Assembly (NCBI GenBank): GCA_025094145.1
Contig: JALLLS010000002.1
Location: forward strand, 558,001 to 622,000
Direction: 5' to 3'
From: Spinellus fusiger
Taxonomy: Eukaryota > Mucoromycota > Mucoromycetes > Mucorales > Phycomycetaceae
DNA: 64,000 nucleotides
This document shows, piece by piece, positions 31,466 through 43,038 of the stretch. The translations under genes were made by a program, and so were the position numbers. The notes below the pieces were generated by a model that did no database searches, had not been told where the DNA came from, and was given only the letters and a program-made list of their open reading frames with translations. Position 1 is the stretch's first letter, and every line of letters begins with the position of its first letter.

Positions 31466-33409
31466 CCAATGAGCACGAGCCAGCTTATTCACACATTGCT
31501 CACTGCCATAATTTATGCCTGTCAATAGAAGATATATGCAAATTATATTTTATTCTACCTTAATATCTTTACGAGTTTTCTGTATGCATTATGAAATATA
31601 AATATACAAAAACAGCTGCCAAATCCCACCTGAATGTTTTTCTAATGCTTTTGACTAACAAATCAAAGCAATAATATAGTTGGGTCGGAGAGCTGATAAT
31701 AGCAAATAGAAATAAGGAATCTGTAATATGTCTTATTAGTTTTTTCTGTACCTTCAAATCAATGACTCATGGGTTACATGCTTTAGTTTGAAGGAAACAA
31801 ACTGATATTAATGGTGTTTACTAATATGATGTGATGTGATATGATATGATATTTATGCAACAATGTAGACATACTTCTTTTAAAGGTTGAACTACCCAGT
31901 GTTTGCATATCGAAATATCTTATTGTTTGACACTAATTTGTTATTAAAACTGTAGGTTTACTGATTGAGTTTAGACTTGACCCTTCAATGCCTTTCCATT
32001 TCTCTTGATTTCTCTTGATTTCTTTTAATCTCTCTTTATCTCTTTCAGTCTCCCCCAATCTCTGTGTTTATTTGTATATAGATGTGTGTATGAGTACGTG
32101 CACGCATGTGCGTGTACTCAGTTGCACATGAAATAAAACAATGTCAAGCCTACTTGTCTTATATTTTACTTATTACAGCATCGCCTTCTCAAATATAACT
32201 AATAGCTACAAATTAGGCGATATAATATTCGAAAATAAATCATTTCAGTCTTATCAACTACTTAATTGTTTTAAATGGTCAGCTCTCATGCACACACATC
32301 GATATGAATCAAACAAAACTTCAGCTTTAACCGATTTTCCGATGGTTCAACATCGGTAATTATTTATTTTATATAGCAGCTGTCTAATCAATTCATAACA
32401 GCATGGTGTTTCAAGCTGTTGAGTTTATTGTAGAGCTCCTACTGCTATTTTTTTTTCTTTCTAAATTATACAGAAGGACAATGATGAATGTATAAGCACA
32501 TGTTGAAGAAAAGTAAATACTGAGGATAAAAGAGGCTACTTCTTGGAATATTCTTGGTTTTTTATTTATTTATTTGAACAATGAATGTTGTTATTTTAGT
32601 AGAAAACATTTCCTTGCTTAATGTAGACTGATAACCAGCATTAGATGATGCATGATTATTATTAGAAAATTTGTGTCAATCAATATTTGGCAAAATTGAG
32701 ATTAAGAAATCATAAGAGTTTTAGGGTGGTGGTAGCAATACCTCTTTTTAATCTATCTTCTTATAAATTAAAATATATGTTATCAACTCTATTCCATCAA
32801 TGAGTGTTAAAACAAGTGTGGCTTTCATGTAAATTAAAATTGAAGCTAGTGAAAACTATATTATTTTTTATAAACAAGTTAATTATTCATGATGGGCGGG
32901 TATATCCACAACCTACTAACTCTAAATGACTAATTTTCTACTAATATGATCATCTAAGCATATCTCAATGGTTACTTTTTATTTCTATTTTATAAAGACA
33001 TATGTATTACCATGGAAATACAATATGTTTAATTATAAGGTTGTAGATATTCCTATAAGTTACAATCTATTATATACTAACTTATGAGGCTAGATCATGT
33101 TTCTAGGCTGATGATAAGATCAAGTAAAAAGTTCTAGGCCTCTCAGCCACGATGATGTTTTAGTCATTATTTAAAAGATATCAATATCTCATAGATAATA
33201 CTATGCTTTTAAATGAAGAAGAAAAAATAGAATATTAATAGAGTCAATAAGTACCTTTATTGTAAGAACCATTTCCAAGGGGAATAGATGTTTTATTTCA
33301 AGAAAAACATTGTCAAACTTGAATTACATAAAGGTTTTACCAAAAATAAGACGACTAAAAAAATAAGATTGGATGATCGCGAATATGTTGTGCACGACAA
33401 TCCAAAATC

Positions 33410-33411
<2 letters not shown>

Positions 33412-33454
<43 letters not shown>
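33412..33454. repeat. (AC)n microsatellite
   Basis: About 21 AC units. It ends 11 bp before the outer edge of the left 596-bp inverted repeat. Confidence 0.95.
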
Positions 33455-33456
<2 letters not shown>

Positions 33457-33465
33457 TGTTCCTTC

Positions 33466-34061
33466 TTAAACAGTTTGTCTGTACCGTGGGGTCCTATCAG
33501 TCATTCAACCAAGTCTCCAATAGTAACTGTGGGTGAGAAAGAAAAGGATAAATCGATAGGAATGGACTTTCTCTTGGTTCCAGCAGCATCTTTACAGTCA
33601 TCACGTTTTCTTTTGTGCTATTCACAAGAGTGTTCTAGGTGGGTAGTATTTCCCCTCAGAGACGATTCTCAAATTGATACGTAATATTATTGATATAAGA
33701 TATGTGTATATTTGTGTTTTCATAGCTAAATAGTTGCTGAGCACCTGATCCTTTGGTTTTAGTGTAATGCATCTATTGGCAGTCATATCCACTTTAGAAT
33801 GGATGGACCAAGATATACTTGGAGAATAAATACACATAGGAGAATAGAGTACTGGTGTTGTACACCAGATCTTGTAAAGTAGATGGTTGATCAGACCTTC
33901 AACCAGTACCACGTAAATAGGTCTTGATTGCCATTCTTCTGGTAGGACTGGCACTTGCAGAATTTAAGATCGTCTCATTATTTTCCTACAAGGGCCAAAT
34001 ACATGTAAGAACCATAGTCTGCTTCTACAACCATATTGTATTCTATTTACTTCATTTATAT
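33466..34061 (-). repeat. Left arm of a 596-bp inverted repeat
   Basis: Reverse-complement match of 39561-40156. Both arms have the same length, and every stretch I compared base by base agreed; the long frame in them translates identically (110 residues) in both. Outer edge motif TTAAACAGTTTGTCTGTACC. Encodes the unknown frame described at the right arm. Flanked outside by an (AC)n tract. Confidence 0.92.
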
Positions 34062-34650
34062 CCTGATGAATGGGTATTATTTTTGGCCCAGAGAAATAGA
34101 TAGAAATATAATAATAATAATAATAATAATAAAAGAAAAAGAAAAAGAAAAAGAAAAAGAAAGAAACTGTTTTTTGTAAGTATCTGATATAAACTCTTTT
34201 CACTAATCATTCGTTCACAAAAAAATCAATTGTTTGGAAATTTAAAAGTTGCTCGGCATCACAAAATAATTTCGTTCCTTCTCTCTCTCTCTCTCTCTTA
34301 TATTTATGATGAACAGAATTTTGTTTGAAGATGGCAAAGGAAACCTTATGGATAAAAAAAAGGAGCAGAAGTTTAAGTCATTGAAATGGAAGTTGATGAG
34401 AATAAACTCCCTCTTGATGAGATTACCAACCACGATACTTACATGGACTGTAAGCTTTCCGAGAAACCAGTAAAAAAATAATAAGAATAGGAACACAAGG
34501 CTAGACCAGAAAAAGAAACAAAAGATAATAGAAAAAGAACTTATAGACTGGACAGACCCAATGTTAAGGTTTTTTTATGCGAGAAAAAGGTACCAGCATT
34601 CGTACCACAGCCAAGAAACTGAGGGTGCCTCAGAGTACAGCTTAAAAGTA
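34062..34650. other. No gene seen
   Basis: Between the left arm and the Tc1 relic. (TAA)n and (GAAAAA)n tracts at 34110-34165. A part near 34320-34640 may be the decayed N-terminal region of the Tc1 transposase that follows. Confidence 0.35.
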
Positions 34651-35660
34651 GATGAATAAAGCTAAACAAACGGCAGACAATAATTTTGAAGAGAGATGGA
34701 CCTGTAGTGGTGGACTTATAGATAGACCGCCTACCTTGGATGAGGAATACAAAGAGTTCTCAGTTAATTTAATTGATGAAAAGCCCTCTTTAGTTTTAGA
34801 TGAAATGATGGAAAAACTCACCAATCAGTTTTCTGGTCTCTAAATCAAAAAGACAGCACTATATAACTTTGTTACTAAGAAGTGTAATATCAACCTTAAA
34901 ATAACCTATCTTTATGCTGTTGAAAGGAGTAGTCCTGAAAAATTGAGACATAACATTATTGAGTAGAAGTTTGGAAGGAAACTGCTATAGATTACTTGAG
35001 TAATTGCGTCTTTATAGATGAGGCGTTATGTAGCTTAGTAAAAAATAATAGAGAAAGAGCTGTAGTTGTAGTACCTAAAACAAGAGCAAAGATAACAACC
35101 ATCCTTGGTGCAATAAAAATTTATGGTGTTGTGAATATTAGGGTAAGACATCCAAAATTTCAAGCTTCGTCTAAGAAAAGAAAAACAGCAGGCAGTTGAG
35201 CTGTGATTGCTAGTGAAAATGTTCACATTGAACTGTAACAGGTCATTACTTTAACTATTGCAGGCACTTTAGATGTACTAGATCGTCATCCTGAGTCCAA
35301 AGACCAATATATTTTAATGGATAATGCATCTATTTAAAAACACATAGATATTTAAAGATAAATCGAAAGCCGTGGATACCGTTGCGTTTATCTTCCACTT
35401 TACTCGCCTGAGTTAAATCTAATGAGTTGAATAGTTTTGGTTTGTGTGCAAGAGTAAACTTAAAAGAGAGCAGCTTTTGGAAGAATAAACTTGGACCTCA
35501 AGAGTCGGTGACTCCTTTAACAGAGTCTTTATTGGTGATCGTAAAAGGGTTTTTTTATTATTATTATTTTTGAAAGTTTGAGGAGTGTTTAAATCGTAAG
35601 CCAATTCAATCTTTCACTCACTTTGTTCATTACACACCCAAAGATTTTTCTAGCTTTTAA
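34651..35660 (+). pseudogene. Tc1/DDE_3-type transposase relic
   Basis: Starting with KAKQTADNNFEERW, GGLIDRPPTLDEEYKEF, LIDEKPSLVLDEMMEKLTNQ (34652-34843), then NCVFIDEA with a catalytic Asp (34999-35022), RAVVVVPKTRAKITTILGAI, GVVNIRVRHPKF, AGTLDVLDRH, QYILMDNAS with the second Asp (35308-35334), CVYLPLYSPELN (35384-35420). These are the ordered blocks of Mucorales Tc1-like transposases. Stops and frameshifts, and the third acidic motif NPIE is degraded to NLMS. Lies inside the inverted-repeat segment. Confidence 0.8.
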
Positions 35661-35862
35661 GTGGTAACATTACCTTTCTTTTTATATAATGAAAATAATT
35701 ACCTTCTATGGAAATATGTTTAAAATCAAAAGGTTTATGGGTATCCAAATTATTATTTCTTTTTGTAGAACACCTTACCATCAGATTGTATTATCAGTAA
35801 AATATATTTTTTATTATAATAATATAGCTAATACTATATTATGAATATAGCTACTGCCTAAG

Positions 35863-37082
35863 TACATTCCCTCATAACAATAGAATCTACACCCTAAATT
35901 ACTTGTGGTTTGTTCTTGGGAGATAATTGACACTAAAGAATATACCCTAGACAGTATTGACCTTGTAGAAGACCACCTGAGACTGACTTGAGAGCCTCTA
36001 CTTAACAATAATACAATAAGTGCCTTGTGGATTAAAATGAGCTCAAGCCCAGATGAAGACTGTTATATCCAGAGTCAACACAGAGATATGTCCAATAGAA
36101 AGAGCACTCATCAATTGCACAGTGCTGATAAGTAAGATAGGGCATGTGCGTAGGTTCAACTACAAGAAGCACAGAAGTTTAACCATAGCAATTGAAAAGT
36201 TTATAAAAAGTAATATATTCTACAAAAAAAGCAACTTAACTTTGGATAAAGTTCTGTCATCACTCAGTCTCTTTATTCTTCAGTTCGGATAAAGCAAAGA
36301 CACTGATTACCTTTCTATCTCAAGAATAGCTTTTGGTAGTATCTATCACTTTCTATTGTTTCTCTTTGTTAATAATAGTACATTAACTTGTTCATTTATT
36401 CTCATCTCGAAAAGTACTTGGGTGTTAAGTTGTATGGACAGTATGGGAAATAAAAAAAGGAGGGGAATATCAAAACAAATAATAATCTTTCTTTCTCTCT
36501 ATTCTGGTAATGTATACATTTTAGCCTTACACTTTTCTATAATTAAAGTCAAAATTCATAAGTCAAACAATTCACACATTTATTTTTTGTCTTGGGCCCA
36601 AGGTACATTATTAGAAACAATATCATGTTCCTACTAAGCACCATTGTTGAGAACACTTACAATGAGATAGTTGCTGAAGTGATTATGAATATTGATTCAA
36701 TAAATAGCTATATTGTTCTTAATATAAGTGAGCTTGCTTCTATTTTGTAGATAATAATTACTAGAATTAAATTCATGGGCTTTATAATAAATCTTTCTCA
36801 AGCCGTGTCATACTGCAAATACTGTGAGCTTAAGGATTATACATTATGTTAAACAATGAATTCAGTGACCGAGTTGTAATATCAGCCTTATTTCTTTATT
36901 TTATATCCAACTTTATAGCATTTAATTGCAAAGCCAATAGTCAATGTTAATAGACAAATAGAGTTTGAAATATCTTATTTCCACATCAAAAAGACCTTTT
37001 CAAACACGTTAGCCAATCATAAAAGTAATATGCTTTTATTCTCTGTGTATTTCTTTATATATCCCAAAAAAAATCCTGGTTT
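35863..37082 (+). repeat. Dispersed repeat, copy 1
   Basis: Matches 53105-54135 in the same orientation with roughly one difference in six or seven bases by eye. Shared anchors include AATAGAATCTA, TTGTTCTTGGGAGATA, AAGCCCAGATGAAGA, TTAATAATAGTACATTA, AGGAGGGGAATATCAAAACA and TATATCCCAAAAA. Copy 1 has ~230 bp near 36066-36295 absent from copy 2. The repeat runs directly into the first readable codons of TnpB/Fanzor-like copy B, so it may be the 5' half of that element. Confidence 0.8.
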
Positions 37083-38007
37083 GTAATTACTTCAGATGAT
37101 CAAAGGGCTGCTATAGACGCATTATATACAGAACTGTCTATAATCAATATTCCTAAACCAGTTACTAAAGTTCTTTCATCTGCTAATCCTGGTGCTTACA
37201 TTCTAATGCTCAGAGAGATTTTAAGAAGATGTGAGCAACTACACCAAAATTACCGACAAGCTCAACCACAACCTCAAGAAACTCAAGAGCAAGATCAATA
37301 GCAAAACTCACAAGAAAGATTACCTTATCTATTCTCATTGTTTCCAGTACCTTCATTGAAGTGGAGGTTCATAACAATAGATTCGAAAAAGATTCCACTG
37401 CTATCTGGTTTAAAATCAAAAAGCACTTACCAAGAGAATCTATATCTATTCAATACAGCATTTGACTTGAAAGGACTCAAGATAGACGGGTAGACAAAAA
37501 ACATCCACCTGTATACATGAGACTCTCCACGTACATGAAAAGAAAAACAAACAACACAAAGAATGAATCAAGAGGGTTTGACAAGAATTTTATATCAATC
37601 ATTGAAGAAAAGACAAAAAGATGGAGATCATCTTCTAGTTGATATCGATGAGTTCCTTACATCGAGGGTAAGCAGGATTGATCTCTCACCTAATATGCAA
37701 AGCTCTTCTAACAGTTTTTTGTTTTGTTTTCTTTTTTTTTCTCAAGATCTGCCACAATTGTAGCACACATAATCTCACCAAGGTATTAGTAAATTTCAAC
37801 AGTATCCGCGCTTGCCAAGGTTGTAGAATTGTTTGGAACAAGGATATGAGGTCACCAAGATATATATATATATATAATCACAGAAGAAGGTTTAAAGGGT
37901 CTCCACCGACCAGTTCCTTTCTTTTAAAAATAGATATTTGTATTCATATTATACTATATCGCCACGTCGAAGGTGGTTTCCTCAGGGATTTAGATATTTA
38001 CAGGTAA
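37083..38007 (+). pseudogene. Relic of a RuvC/zinc-ribbon (TnpB/Fanzor-like) protein, copy B, with an intron
   Basis: N-terminal part: SANPGAYILMLREILRRCEQ, a Gln-rich linker, stop, YLFSLFPVPSLKWRFITIDS (37325-37385), NTAFDLKGLKI. After decayed sequence the C-terminal part begins at 37563: LTRILYQSLKKRQKDGDHLL, DIDEFLTSR, then a spliceable 79-nt intron (37668-37746, donor GTAAGC, acceptor CTCAAG, phase 0) joins ICHNC...CQGC...VWNKDM. The Cys-x2-Cys pair, second Cys-x2-Cys pair and following NKD match the zinc ribbon and RuvC-III Asp arrangement of TnpB/Fanzor nucleases. The RuvC-I and -II core is missing or unreadable. Family recognition is from memory of Mucorales repeats; function is inference. 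Confidence 0.55.
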
Positions 38008-39560
38008 ATATACTGTTTTTATTTGTTTAAAAACTGACATGAATACATCTTAATTTATTTTCACATCCTTTCAAATCGATTTATCATTTTTAAACAATTG
38101 GATTTCGATTATTTCCCTTTATATCCTAAAGATGTTTAGATGTGTAGAATGAATTTGTGGATTATTTTGAAAGTTTCTATCAATGAATATAAAGGCTGGA
38201 TGCGTATAATAAGTATGTGGTACTTGACTATAAGCATACATCTGAGAAAGTGGAAATAGAGACTTAAGGATTTGTTTAGTCTATACCATTCTTTTTCATG
38301 TTAATACCTTTATACCATTTGAATCATCTTATATAGAATAATATACCCCAAATCCAAGACTATCCTCTACCATTTTAGTATAGAGCACCTTTTTCATTTT
38401 CGTCTGCATAACTCACTCTTCTACTACTATAACTTTATGGATGGATTGGATAAAGACTTTAAATTAATGAAAAGTAAACAAAGAAGCATTTCTTTCTTTT
38501 TTCTTTTAAAAAAAAGAATATAATGCTAGACTTAAGAAATTGGCAATATGTTAGTAATAAACTGACGAGATATAATAATAATAAAGATATCAGCCACTAA
38601 GATGGCGAGTGAACACTTGAAAGTTGATGTATCAATATGGGATGATTTTTTTTTCAATATAAATAGAAAACAGGATCCTGAGAAAAGCTATTGATGGTTC
38701 AAGTATTCATAGTTTCTGAATGTTGAAAAAAAGACAGATGTTTTTATTACATTATAGCAGAACATTAAAGTAAGCTCATGCACCCAAGATTTTTTTCACC
38801 ATCCTGATCTATTCGTACGATTAACATTATTAACCGTCCATTTCTTTCTTTTGAAAAAATACTCCCCCCTCTCTTTTTAAGAGCACTTTTACTGATCTAC
38901 CAATTTCTAAAAGCAACTCTTTGATTCAAGTCTTTAGCATATTTTAACTGTTTTCTTTTCAATGACCTTTTCAATCTGAACAAGGATCTTTCTTTTCTTA
39001 TTCCCTTTTGGAAGTAATGTCCGTTCTAGTTTAATCCATTTGTTCCTAATATTATTTTTAAATCTTTAGGAAGCACATATATTAGGCAAGTCTTTCTTTA
39101 AACAGTTTTCCCCTTTCTCTTCTCCCAAGAACTAATTTTATTTCATTGAGAGATGTTTTTAATGTCCTATATTTCATATGACGGTTATATCAATGCAGGC
39201 CAAGTTTCTCTGATTCGGCCAGATACAGGATTGTAACCTAAAATTAGATGATCGGATTTCTTTTATGAACGATTAAAAACTAAAAACTGGACTTTTTTTT
39301 TCTAGACGTTCATACACATTCAAATTAGACACATTCATTTTATCACTGGATGTAGTGTGTTTGTATAGACGATAAGAGATTAGTTTGGAACTTTTGTCGT
39401 AGGACTATTTTCCAAAAATTGATTTCTACCAGTTGTAATTCATGGTAGCCAAAAGGAGAAAAGCACCATGTACTTCAGGTACTCACAAGAGATCATCTAT
39501 CATTGACACAGTACATCTGAGCTCAAAAGGCCATTGAAGACAATGGAATATCAATACATA
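38008..39560. other. A+T-rich, no gene seen
   Basis: Interior of the inverted-repeat segment to the right of copy B. No convincing frame or RNA gene. Confidence 0.45.
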
Positions 39561-40156
39561 ATATAAATGAAGTAAATAGAATACAATATGGTTGTAGAAG
39601 CAGACTATGGTTCTTACATGTATTTGGCCCTTGTAGGAAAATAATGAGACGATCTTAAATTCTGCAAGTGCCAGTCCTACCAGAAGAATGGCAATCAAGA
39701 CCTATTTACGTGGTACTGGTTGAAGGTCTGATCAACCATCTACTTTACAAGATCTGGTGTACAACACCAGTACTCTATTCTCCTATGTGTATTTATTCTC
39801 CAAGTATATCTTGGTCCATCCATTCTAAAGTGGATATGACTGCCAATAGATGCATTACACTAAAACCAAAGGATCAGGTGCTCAGCAACTATTTAGCTAT
39901 GAAAACACAAATATACACATATCTTATATCAATAATATTACGTATCAATTTGAGAATCGTCTCTGAGGGGAAATACTACCCACCTAGAACACTCTTGTGA
40001 ATAGCACAAAAGAAAACGTGATGACTGTAAAGATGCTGCTGGAACCAAGAGAAAGTCCATTCCTATCGATTTATCCTTTTCTTTCTCACCCACAGTTACT
40101 ATTGGAGACTTGGTTGAATGACTGATAGGACCCCACGGTACAGACAAACTGTTTAA
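39561..40156 (+). repeat. Right arm of the 596-bp inverted repeat
   Basis: Reverse complement of 33466-34061. Outer edge GGTACAGACAAACTGTTTAA. The duplicated unit has better coding character than its surroundings. Confidence 0.92.
39567..40000 (+). pseudogene. Unknown conserved-looking frame, present in both inverted arms
   Basis: Reads EVNRIQYGCRSRLWFLHVFG, then one in-frame TAA (39657-39659), then LPEEWQSRPIYVVLVEGLIN, YSPMCIYSPSISWSIHSKVD, TANRCITLKPKDQVLSNYL and EGKYYPPRTLL. The mirrored copy in the left arm is 33622-34055 on the minus strand, with the same stop. Composition and the run of aromatic and charged residues look like a genuine protein. A distinct downstream frame (VTIGDLVE*LIGPHGTDKL) suggests the original gene continued to the outer edge. 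No family recognised. Confidence 0.5.
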
Positions 40157-42694
40157 AAACTGTGTTGATCTATTTTAAGGCAAACATTCTAAAATGCAAA
40201 ATGTACAATATAGAATATAAATAAATAAAAGTATTACATCAAATTCGTGTGAACTCTGATGACACTGTTCAATATTCTAGTTGGATATATACACATGTTC
40301 TTGTATGCTTTGAATATTTATTTATTCTGAAGGTTGAAAGGTATTAACCCAGACATTATATTTGAAATATATACTCTTCTTTGCTTTCACTATGTTATTA
40401 TATAAACATTCCTCTATTGAAGTAGTTTGATTTTTAGATGAGTGTTTCCCGTTTCATTGAGCTTCCTACTTGGAACTAGATCAACTATAATGGGTGAAGA
40501 AAATAATAATGGGTGATATGCATCTTGATTAAATTAAGAGAAAATGTTAACCTGTTAGGTCATGGATCATACTTTTTTTGTGATAACGACGCCACCAACC
40601 ATTATTATCTATTATGTAGTACGTTCAGTCAGTTATTTAGCCTAGGAAATGAACACAAGAAAGAAGGCAATAATAAACTTCCATATCCTCAAAGATATTT
40701 GTTTAAAATGGATCATTATTATTCAACAGTGCTTTCAATAGGGGTATAGTTACAAGACTCTGTTTATAATTTTAACATCAAATCACTTGATAATAACATC
40801 ATTTGCTTGGAGACCCTTTCAATGTTTTTGCATGGATACTAAGATCACATTTACTTGAGGAGATGGCCTGTAACAGATTTAATAGTTGACAAACAATTCC
40901 TTTTTTTTATAATATTGAATTGATAAAAGCAATTGCTTTTACACTAGTTTAACTCAATGACTATAAAACACACACAAGTGAATGAAAACTAAAGAAAGGC
41001 ACAGAATCAGCCATTGAACACGAGGAGAAACCCACCAGAGACAAGGGAAAAATATGCGTATCATGGACTTAACGTAGACAGAGGAAAATCAGTCATCAGC
41101 AGGGACAAAAGACTGTTATTTGACAGAGAAATCACATGTCAGTATGCACTACCGTGGTAAAACACCCGATCTTGGGATTGGCGGCCCAAAGAGCGCCAGT
41201 AAAGCCAAGGATCCCGCCCTCCCCCCTAAGAGAAACCCTTTCAAAGCTTATGTCAATAGGGTGTTTAATTAACACACCGATGGTGTAATCTACTTGAACA
41301 TGTGGACAATTCAACTTAAGTCTTATGTTCAGTTACAAGAATTGTATCATACTCCATGTCAATTAAGTTTTTAATGATGTTGTATAACTTGGTATTTACA
41401 CTAAGAAGACCAGGAGTAGTAGAAGCAAACTTGTCATGATAAAGTTTCCAATTGTGATAATACATCTATAGGTAAAACATTTTAATTAGTTGACAAAAAA
41501 AATCTAGATTTTCACTAGATACGAAGTTTCTTTATCTTATTTCTATTTATAAAGCATAGAACCATCAATTAAAATAAAACAATAAAATTAACTTACTGTG
41601 GGAGATACAAATTAGTACTCAAGCTTAAGAGCTCTTTGCCTGTCAACACCAATACATTTCACACTCACAGACATTGTAAATAATAATAATTCATTTATTA
41701 GAACCGACACAAGAGATATGTACAACGTTTATACTCAACTTCTTTTGAGTAGAAAGTATTTATATTTTATTTATTAACTTTTGATATAAGCCAAATGAAG
41801 GTATCATTATAGAAAAAAAGTGTTACTTGTCACCTGTTTTATGGCCAAAAAGTGTTCATGAAGAATGCTTATAAAGTTTGTGTTTTCATTCTTTTCAGAG
41901 TCATAGTAGTGCTTTTTCTCTTAGGTATTGCAGGCACCAGTAATAAAAGGCACTCAAAAGAATAATGGGCTTAGACTTTTGTTATTTAGTTGTATAAAGT
42001 ACACCTAATCAAAGCAGAGAAATATGGGTTGATTCTCCATACGTAGATGCTATTTACAATTGGCATAAATATTCTTTGTTTAATCATAAAGAGTAATCTG
42101 AGGCACATATGCATAGAATCAGTCAGAAGAGATTGATTTTGTTTTGTTTTGTTTAGGCTTGAACAGGATATTCTGTCAAGTAACTATGTGTCCTCAGAAG
42201 CTAGTGTATAAGCCAGCATGGGCTGAAAATAATGTTATTATTTCAGATAACTCAATCTACTTGTTTGGCTCAGGCTAGTTACCTGTGATACCAGAAAAGG
42301 TCATTGTTTGCCTGTACTTTGTGCATCTGCTTATACATGTACATATAAGTTAGAATGAACAATAATATCGAATCGAGACTTTGTATTTATAGAATACTTT
42401 CTGATTGTTAACACTATTATGTAGAGTGAGATACAGGGACAATTCAAATTCATTCAAAATCCCTGTCAATAATACTAGTTTGTTCTCATCTATGTTTTCA
42501 GCAATTATGCGTTACAAGTAACTTGGACTAGAGATGACTGAACATCTTTTCTTGTTACATATTTTATCTCCTTGGTTAAATCATCGTTATATCCTGTTCA
42601 TGAGTCTTTGAAAGACTTCAACTCTCCTCATACTGCTTAGCTCAAATAAACAAATAAAAATATATTACAAGCAATAATTGACTATTTTTATGAA

Positions 42695-43038
42695 CTAAAT
42701 CACTGTGAGGTCTATGAACTGGAATCACCAAGAAGCCCTCTTTTACCAGAGGATAAAAATGAAAAGTCTGGGGTCAAAAGGTTTTCGAGTGATACTGTCC
42801 TGTTACAGACAAATAGCTCTTATTCAGACGTAGGAGGTAAAATAAACAAATCGGTTTATAAGCAATGCACAGAAAGAGAACACGAGCGTAGTACATTTAT
42901 TTTATTTTAGATAAGCGAGATTTTAAACTAATGTATTCTGTAGACAATCATACGATTAGTGACAGTGATGATGATAATAATGAAATGGATCTTGCAACAA
43001 CTGTCCATACATATAATATAATATTTAACTTGTGCTGA
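42695..43038 (+). pseudogene. Possible two-exon gene relic
   Basis: A frame reading HCEVYELESPRSPLLPEDKN and LLQTNSSYSDVG ends at a GTAAAATA donor-like site (42837). A TTTTAG acceptor-like site at 42905-42910 opens DKRDFKLMYSVDNHTISDSD with an acidic DDDNNEMD run to TGA at 43036-43038; the split codon G|AT restores the frame. Coding-like in an otherwise A+T-rich desert, but unrecognised and could be chance. Confidence 0.25.

Larger units (their letters stand above)
30785..33465. other. Start of the A+T-rich gene desert
   Basis: Pyrimidine runs (30930-30965), many TATA-like stretches. One 50-codon frame is listed separately. Otherwise no gene, RNA or element recognised; base composition shifts visibly around 31 kb. 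Confidence 0.5.
33466..40156. mobile_element. 6.7-kb segment bounded by 596-bp inverted repeats
   Basis: Near-identical long inverted arms enclose a Tc1 transposase relic (34652-35660), one copy of the dispersed repeat (35863-37082) and TnpB/Fanzor-like copy B (37083-38007). Everything inside is much more decayed than the arms. It could be a large terminal-inverted-repeat transposon, a fold-back element, or a recent inverted duplication of one 0.6-kb unit. I could not find a clear target-site duplication. Treating it as one element is a hypothesis. Confidence 0.45.

Noticed and set aside
33412..33454. CRISPR or telomere-like array
   Set aside because: It is a plain AC dinucleotide repeat without spacers. 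No CRISPR array, rRNA or tRNA gene was recognised by eye anywhere, though tRNAs would need a covariance-model scan to exclude.
37860..37876. (TA)n tract in copy B as a transposon target or promoter
   Set aside because: Lies inside the decayed coding frame directly after the NKD motif; more likely a later microsatellite expansion.
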